From positions 4,340,001 to 4,404,000 of the forward strand of contig NZ_CP023049.2 in NCBI RefSeq assembly GCF_002285635.2: a stretch of DNA of 64,000 bases, written 5' to 3'. The position numbers were made by a program, and so were the translations under genes. The stretch is from Chryseobacterium piperi (GTDB taxonomy: Bacteria > Bacteroidota > Bacteroidia > Flavobacteriales > Weeksellaceae). Under the pieces are notes generated by a model that had not been told where the DNA came from, did not search any database, and was given only the letters and a program-made list of their open reading frames with translations. This document shows positions 60,202-64,000 of this stretch, in pieces (the stretch's first letter is position 1; the number at the start of each line of letters is the position of its first letter).

Positions 60202-60555
60202 TTAAAGGATTTCCACTTCTTCAGGGATAATGAAAAGGATGACACAGCCTTTCTCAGATTTTACGGAATGTTTAAAGTTGGGTGGAGTATACAGATAATC
60301 TCCTTTGTTTAAATCGGCGCCGGCAATAAAAGCATCTCCTTCGATTATAAAAAGCTCTTCTCCGGCAGGGTGGTTATGGTAAGGATAGCTCGCGCCCGGT
60401 TCAAATTTTAAGAGAATAGTTGTAGATCTGTTTTTCTCAGGATCAAATTTTAAAGATTTTACAAAGATACCTTCATAATGAATTCCATTTTCTATCAAAG
60501 GTTGCCATTCTTTTTGTTTTGTTTTTACGATATAATCGTGAATGTTTGTGTTCAT
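60202..60555 (-). CDS. Cupin-domain protein
   Basis: 117 residues with a single cupin barrel. The metal-binding motifs are YPYHNHPAGEELFIIEGDAF (His, His, Glu) and GDYLYTPPNFKHSVKSEKG (His). It belongs to the small ChrR-like/cupin_2 group with no defined substrate. It starts 6 bases after the frameshifted doxX gene and shares its transcript, possibly under the AraC regulator upstream. Confidence 0.88.
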   Translation of the reverse strand: MNTNIHDYIVKTKQKEWQPLIENGIHYEGIFVKSLKFDPEKNRSTTILLKFEPGASYPYHNHPAGEELFIIEGDAFIAGADLNKGDYLYTPPNFKHSVKSEKGCVILFIIPEEVEIL

Positions 60556-60561
60556 GATAAT

Positions 60562-60986
60562 TTAAATGTATTGGTTTATAACTTGTTCTAAGGTCCACTT
60601 GTAACTAGGAAAAGTACTTAGTAAAAATGCTCCGGTACTGAATACAAAAACGGAATAATCCAACGGTTCTTTAAGACCGAAAGATAAAGTCATTGCGATT
60701 GCAAACAATAGTGTAAGAATAGATGCAACTAAAGCTGTAGGGATTACCTTGTATCCTATGAGCAGCAATATGCCGATAGAGAGTTCTGCAATAGTTGATA
60801 ATACTGCAATCGCAGGTGTAAACGACCGAGGTAGGAATGAATTGATTTCAGCAGTATACTGTACAAAATTTTTCCAGCCCGAGGATTGGGCCCCCCAAAA
60901 GTTTAACTACTTGCCGTAGCGGATAAAAATCCGACGCTTATACTTATTCTCAATAAGAAAACAGCCAGATGTTGCTTTGTTTTCAT
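60562..60986 (-). pseudogene. DoxX-like membrane protein gene, frameshifted
   Basis: From the ATG at 60986 the frame reads MKTKQHLAVFLLRISISVGF and stops after 27 residues (ATASS). One base later the normal family sequence resumes (NFWGAQSSGWKNFVQYTAEI, then TLLFAIAMTLSFGLKEPLDY) to the stop at 60562. A single inserted base near 60907 would restore ATASRLNFWG. DoxX proteins are four-helix quinone-linked membrane proteins. It is either a real pseudogene or a sequencing error; the later frame alone has no proper start. Confidence 0.75.
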
Positions 60987-61077
60987 ACTTATAATATTGG
61001 GTTTGAATTACAAGTACAAAGTTCATTATAAGCTGATATCTAAAGAATAGACAATCCTGAAAAAAGCATATAATATT

Positions 61078-61866
61078 TCAGGTTTTTACATTTTTCTGAT
61101 ATTCTTTTGGGGATAACGATGTATGTTTTTTAAAAAAGTTGGAGAAGTAGAAAGGATCGTTAAACCCCAGCTGGTAAGCGATTTCTTTTACAGAAAGTTT
61201 TTCGTATAATAATAATCTCTTAGCTTCGGAAATCGTGAGACTATAGATGACGTTCTGTGCTGTTTTATTGGTGTGTTGTTTTGAAATTTCGTTTAATTTA
61301 GCTTCTGTAGTTCCTAGTATATGGGCGAACCGGGAAACCGGGTAGTTTTCAGAGAAATGAATACGGACGCTTTCCAGGAATTTTAGAAATAAAGCATCAG
61401 GTTTCCATATTTCATCTCCATTGGCAATTTTACTCCGGTTGATTTCTACGAGTACCAACTCGATAAGGGAATGAGTAGAGATTAGGTATTGGTAAGGTTT
61501 TTCGAGAGTTTCTTTGTCAATCATGTTGAGCATTTCTGTAATCAAGGTTGGTTGATAAATGGTGATCAGTTCATTCATTCCGAAATGACAGAATAATCCG
61601 TTGTGAAAGATCAGTTCAATATCGCTGTCGCTTTTACTGAAAAAATCAAGGGTGAACTCAAGAGCAGTTAGCTCACCATCAACCGATAATAGTTGATGAA
61701 ACTGTCCTGAGGTAATGGTAACGATCTGACTGGTTTTTAAGGTAAATATTTTTTCGTCAATCAAAACTTCAGCGCTTCCGTTTTCACACCAGAATAAGGT
61801 ATATTTAACCACTCTTGCTGGCTTTGGATATCCTGTTTGATTTGAATATTTTTTTATTTCAATCAT
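61078..61866 (-). CDS. AraC-family transcriptional regulator
   Basis: 262 residues. The N-terminal half is a cupin-like sensing domain (YTLFWCENGSAEVLIDEKIF); the C-terminal half contains two helix-turn-helix motifs, with ISEAKRLLLYEKLSVKEIAY and QLGFNDPFYFSNFFKKHTSL matching the AraC recognition region. It lies upstream of the doxX-cupin pair on the same strand, with a 91-base gap, and probably controls them. Confidence 0.92.
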   Translation of the reverse strand: MIEIKKYSNQTGYPKPARVVKYTLFWCENGSAEVLIDEKIFTLKTSQIVTITSGQFHQLLSVDGELTALEFTLDFFSKSDSDIELIFHNGLFCHFGMNELITIYQPTLITEMLNMIDKETLEKPYQYLISTHSLIELVLVEINRSKIANGDEIWKPDALFLKFLESVRIHFSENYPVSRFAHILGTTEAKLNEISKQHTNKTAQNVIYSLTISEAKRLLLYEKLSVKEIAYQLGFNDPFYFSNFFKKHTSLSPKEYQKNVKT

Positions 61867-62219
61867 GTTTATTTATCAATAGGATTACTAGCTTTACTTT
61901 AATCTAAATTACAAAAAATGTGAATGCAAAATGAAGGAGGCAAAGAAGAGTAATCTTAATGTGTTTAATTTTTTATAAAGTATGGTAAGCTCGTAATTTT
62001 GAAGGAGATACAAGAGGGAATATTTCCTGAAATACTTATTTTGAAGGTGTGAAATAATTGATTTAATTAAAAATATTACGAATAATTGGTTTTTAGACTA
62101 AAGTATTTGGATTTTATGTGTTAAAATACTGTGTGCTTTTAATCAATGCATGGTGAAGTACATGGTAATGTCTTAAAAATGAATAACTTTATTTAAGATA
62201 CTAATCAAAATTTAACACA
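61867..62219. other. Intergenic region upstream of the last gene
   Basis: About 350 AT-rich bases between divergent genes. No gene, terminator or confident promoter box was recognised. Confidence 0.4.
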
Positions 62220-64000
62220 ATGAAAAACAATTACTTTATTCTACTATTTTTTTTCTTATTCCAGTTGGGTTTTGCCCAGCAATATAAGATGCCCGCTACC
62301 TATGTTAGCTCATTACAGCCTGCTCAGCCGGGTTTTGAAGCGGGAATGGCTAATGATAATAATGTGAATACTATTTATCATTCCCGTTATAACTTAAGCA
62401 CAGCAATGCCTGATCAGCTGAGCTTCAATTTTTCGAATCGGGTAAAAAGTATCAATAAATTAATCTATAAGCCAAGGGCAACGGGGCCCAATGGAATCTG
62501 GACAAGTGTGAAAATTTCATACTCTACACAGTCTGATCCGGGGACTTTCACAAATGCTACAGGAGTGATCTCTTTTGCGGCCGATAATACTGCTAAAACA
62601 ATAGACCTGGCAACCGTCATTGTTAGTCCTGCAGTGATTAGGGTTGATGTTTTAAGTGCTCAGAATAATTTTTCAAGCTGCGCTGAGATGGAATTCTATT
62701 CTACGGAACCACTGGATCCTATTCAGAAAGATTGCTCACTTTCTGCTAATGAATTTTCAGCGTATATGGATATTCCTGTTCTGCCCCAGGTAACGGGATC
62801 TTCAGCCTCCAGTTTTCAGCCGGGAGAAAATATTGAAAAATCTTTTGATGGAGATATTACCACGCTTTATCATTCAGACTGGAACGGAACTGCAGCAATT
62901 TTTCCTGTTTCGTTAGTTTATAGATTTGACGGACAGACTCCAATAAATTATCTAAAATATACCCCAAGACAGGATGGGGGAGCAAATGGAAATTTCGGGA
63001 ATGTAAAAATTAGTTATAATACCGCTTCCGATTCCAATTATATTGATCTTTCCACCCAAAATTTTGGACAGGCTAATACGATAAGAACAGTAGCTTTCCC
63101 TTCAGCGATTACCCCTTTAAATATAAAGATTGAAGTGCTTGACGGAAGAAATAATTTTGCAAGTTGTGCTGAAATGGAATTTTTTCAGACCAATCCAAAC
63201 AGTTTTAATGCCTCTCTTTATTCTCATATATTTAATGATAGTATTTTTAGTACACTAAAATCTACTGTAACCCAGCAGGATATTGATGCTATTACATCGC
63301 CATTTATCAAAGGATTGGCTCAGTGTCTGTTCAATAATACCTATAATAAAAAATATAGAGTACAGACGTTTACAGCCTATAAAACTATTGAATCTATTAA
63401 TACGGAGTATAAAATTGCAAATTACAATGGCTTTGAGAATCCTACTGGAATTGTTTTTGAGGAAAATACGACGGCTGCTGTTTTTGCAAAAGATATAACA
63501 AGTGCACATCCGGTTTACCTGAAAGTAAGAGATTTTGCCACTGAAGGATCTTCTCCTGAAAAAGTTTATGAACTGAAAAATGGATTGAATGCTCTTCCTA
63601 TAACCAATAAAGGCTTAGGGTATATTTCATATTATACCGATGACGTTAATGCTGCTCCGATCTCTTTAAATGTTTCGGCGGGTATTATAAACGGGATATA
63701 CAAAAGGGGAACGACCTCAGCAGAATGGATAGAAATGCAGAATAATGACGTGTATTCAAAAGTTGATATGGAAGGCTATTATACGAAATTGGTGATGGAT
63801 AAGGTTGCGGTAAGTAACTTTCATTATTACGATGCACAGCCATTGATTGATCGATATGATGTCATTACAAAGTCAGAAAGAGAATTGATGGGATTTTTTA
63901 AATTTAATAAGAATTTAAAGAACAGACAGTTGGTGTACACGGAATTTCAAGGAGGATGGTTTGCCGGAGGTTTAGGTGCTCATTTAGATCTTACTTGGGG
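62220..64000 (+). CDS. Secreted protein with two discoidin-like domains and M60-like peptidase region (3' end cut off)
   Basis: At least 593 codons, open to the end of the window. The signal peptide ends in LGFAQ. Two related carbohydrate-binding-like (F5/8C) domains follow at about 20-165 and 180-325; each ends FSSCAEMEFY or FASCAEMEFF. The region after about 340 (GYISYYTDD; AGIINGIYKRGTTSAEWIEM; YDAQPLIDRYDVI) fits the start of a peptidase M60/enhancin-like module, and GGWFAGGLGAHLDLTWG just before the window edge is typical. The metal-binding HExxH would lie beyond. Possibly a mucin-active protease. Confidence 0.72.
   Translation, partial: MKNNYFILLFFFLFQLGFAQQYKMPATYVSSLQPAQPGFEAGMANDNNVNTIYHSRYNLSTAMPDQLSFNFSNRVKSINKLIYKPRATGPNGIWTSVKISYSTQSDPGTFTNATGVISFAADNTAKTIDLATVIVSPAVIRVDVLSAQNNFSSCAEMEFYSTEPLDPIQKDCSLSANEFSAYMDIPVLPQVTGSSASSFQPGENIEKSFDGDITTLYHSDWNGTAAIFPVSLVYRFDGQTPINYLKYTPRQDGGANGNFGNVKISYNTASDSNYIDLSTQNFGQANTIRTVAFPSAITPLNIKIEVLDGRNNFASCAEMEFFQTNPNSFNASLYSHIFNDSIFSTLKSTVTQQDIDAITSPFIKGLAQCLFNNTYNKKYRVQTFTAYKTIESINTEYKIANYNGFENPTGIVFEENTTAAVFAKDITSAHPVYLKVRDFATEGSSPEKVYELKNGLNALPITNKGLGYISYYTDDVNAAPISLNVSAGIINGIYKRGTTSAEWIEMQNNDVYSKVDMEGYYTKLVMDKVAVSNFHYYDAQPLIDRYDVITKSERELMGFFKFNKNLKNRQLVYTEFQGGWFAGGLGAHLDLTW

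Noticed and set aside
1..64000. CRISPR array, tRNA/rRNA genes, prophage or defence island
   Set aside because: No regularly spaced direct repeats, no recognisable tRNA arms or rRNA segments, and no integrase, capsid or nuclease-defence genes were seen; the fiber-like genes lie among ordinary chromosomal genes.

Overview
The window comes from a low-GC Gram-negative member of the Bacteroidota, class Flavobacteriia, most likely Chryseobacterium or a close relative such as Elizabethkingia. The evidence is a fused lpxC-fabZ gene followed by lpxA and efp, type IX secretion sorting domains, many proteins ending their signal peptides in AQ, Bacteroidota -7 promoter boxes (TAnnTTTG) upstream of several genes, and an Endo F2-type GH18 enzyme very like the one I recall from Elizabethkingia. 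Most of the window is chromosomal housekeeping with a strong secreted-protein component. I saw no tRNA, rRNA or CRISPR array, and only one insertion sequence.

Layout. 1-4285: lipid A operon (lpxC-fabZ, lpxA, efp, an LpxD-like acyltransferase, a secreted protein). 4376-5934: sucD and an outer-membrane barrel. 6010-8695 (minus): a NatAB-like ABC exporter and a small T9SS protein. 8812-9801: hemB. 10024-11034: Endo F2-like GH18. 11089-12635: IS1182-family element. 12697-14155: TM2 protein and lptB with an unusual C-terminal extension. 14177-16031 (minus): nitric-oxide detoxification operon hmp-nsrR-DUF2798, with an NsrR-type operator just upstream. 16377-20380: baeRF-like protein, ABC exporter, WYL regulator. 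20459-24885: fiber-like secreted protein, DinB protein, lipoprotein, and the cobalamin adenosyltransferase / thiamine pyrophosphokinase / lipoprotein phosphatase operon. 25016-28569: arginine decarboxylase and agmatinase (agmatine to putrescine route) around a HAD phosphatase. 28638-30135: AraC-MGMT fusion and AlkB (alkylation repair). 30176-36165 (minus): secreted CocE/NonD hydrolase, TonB-receptor-like barrel, BON/SH3 proteins. 36368-41673: dicarboxylate symporter, second fiber-like protein, secreted GH92 mannosidase. 42380-43784: Fe-S assembly pair (Mrp/ApbC and Nfu). 43966-45038: two small ORFs, one resembling half of a histidine-kinase ATPase domain, then a NarL-type response regulator. 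45099-48134: large T9SS choice-of-anchor protein. 48304-52363: SDR protein with an overlapping 50-aa membrane peptide, then ppx and ppk1. 52568-57331: three secreted surface proteins, one with a 309-bp tandem repeat and one frameshifted. 58225-60120: dnaK. 60202-61866: AraC regulator, frameshifted doxX, cupin. 62220-end: truncated secreted protein with two discoidin-like domains and an M60-like region.

Working together: Endo F2-like GH18 and GH92 could process N-glycans (release, then mannose trimming); hmp/nsrR form a self-contained NO response; MGMT and AlkB form an alkylation-repair pair; ppk1/ppx make and degrade polyphosphate; the lpx genes and lptB serve LPS synthesis and export. The points most worth checking are the isolated half-HATPase before a response regulator, the NsrR operator, the LptB extension, two single-base frameshifts, and two related fiber-like genes with diverged N-termini.
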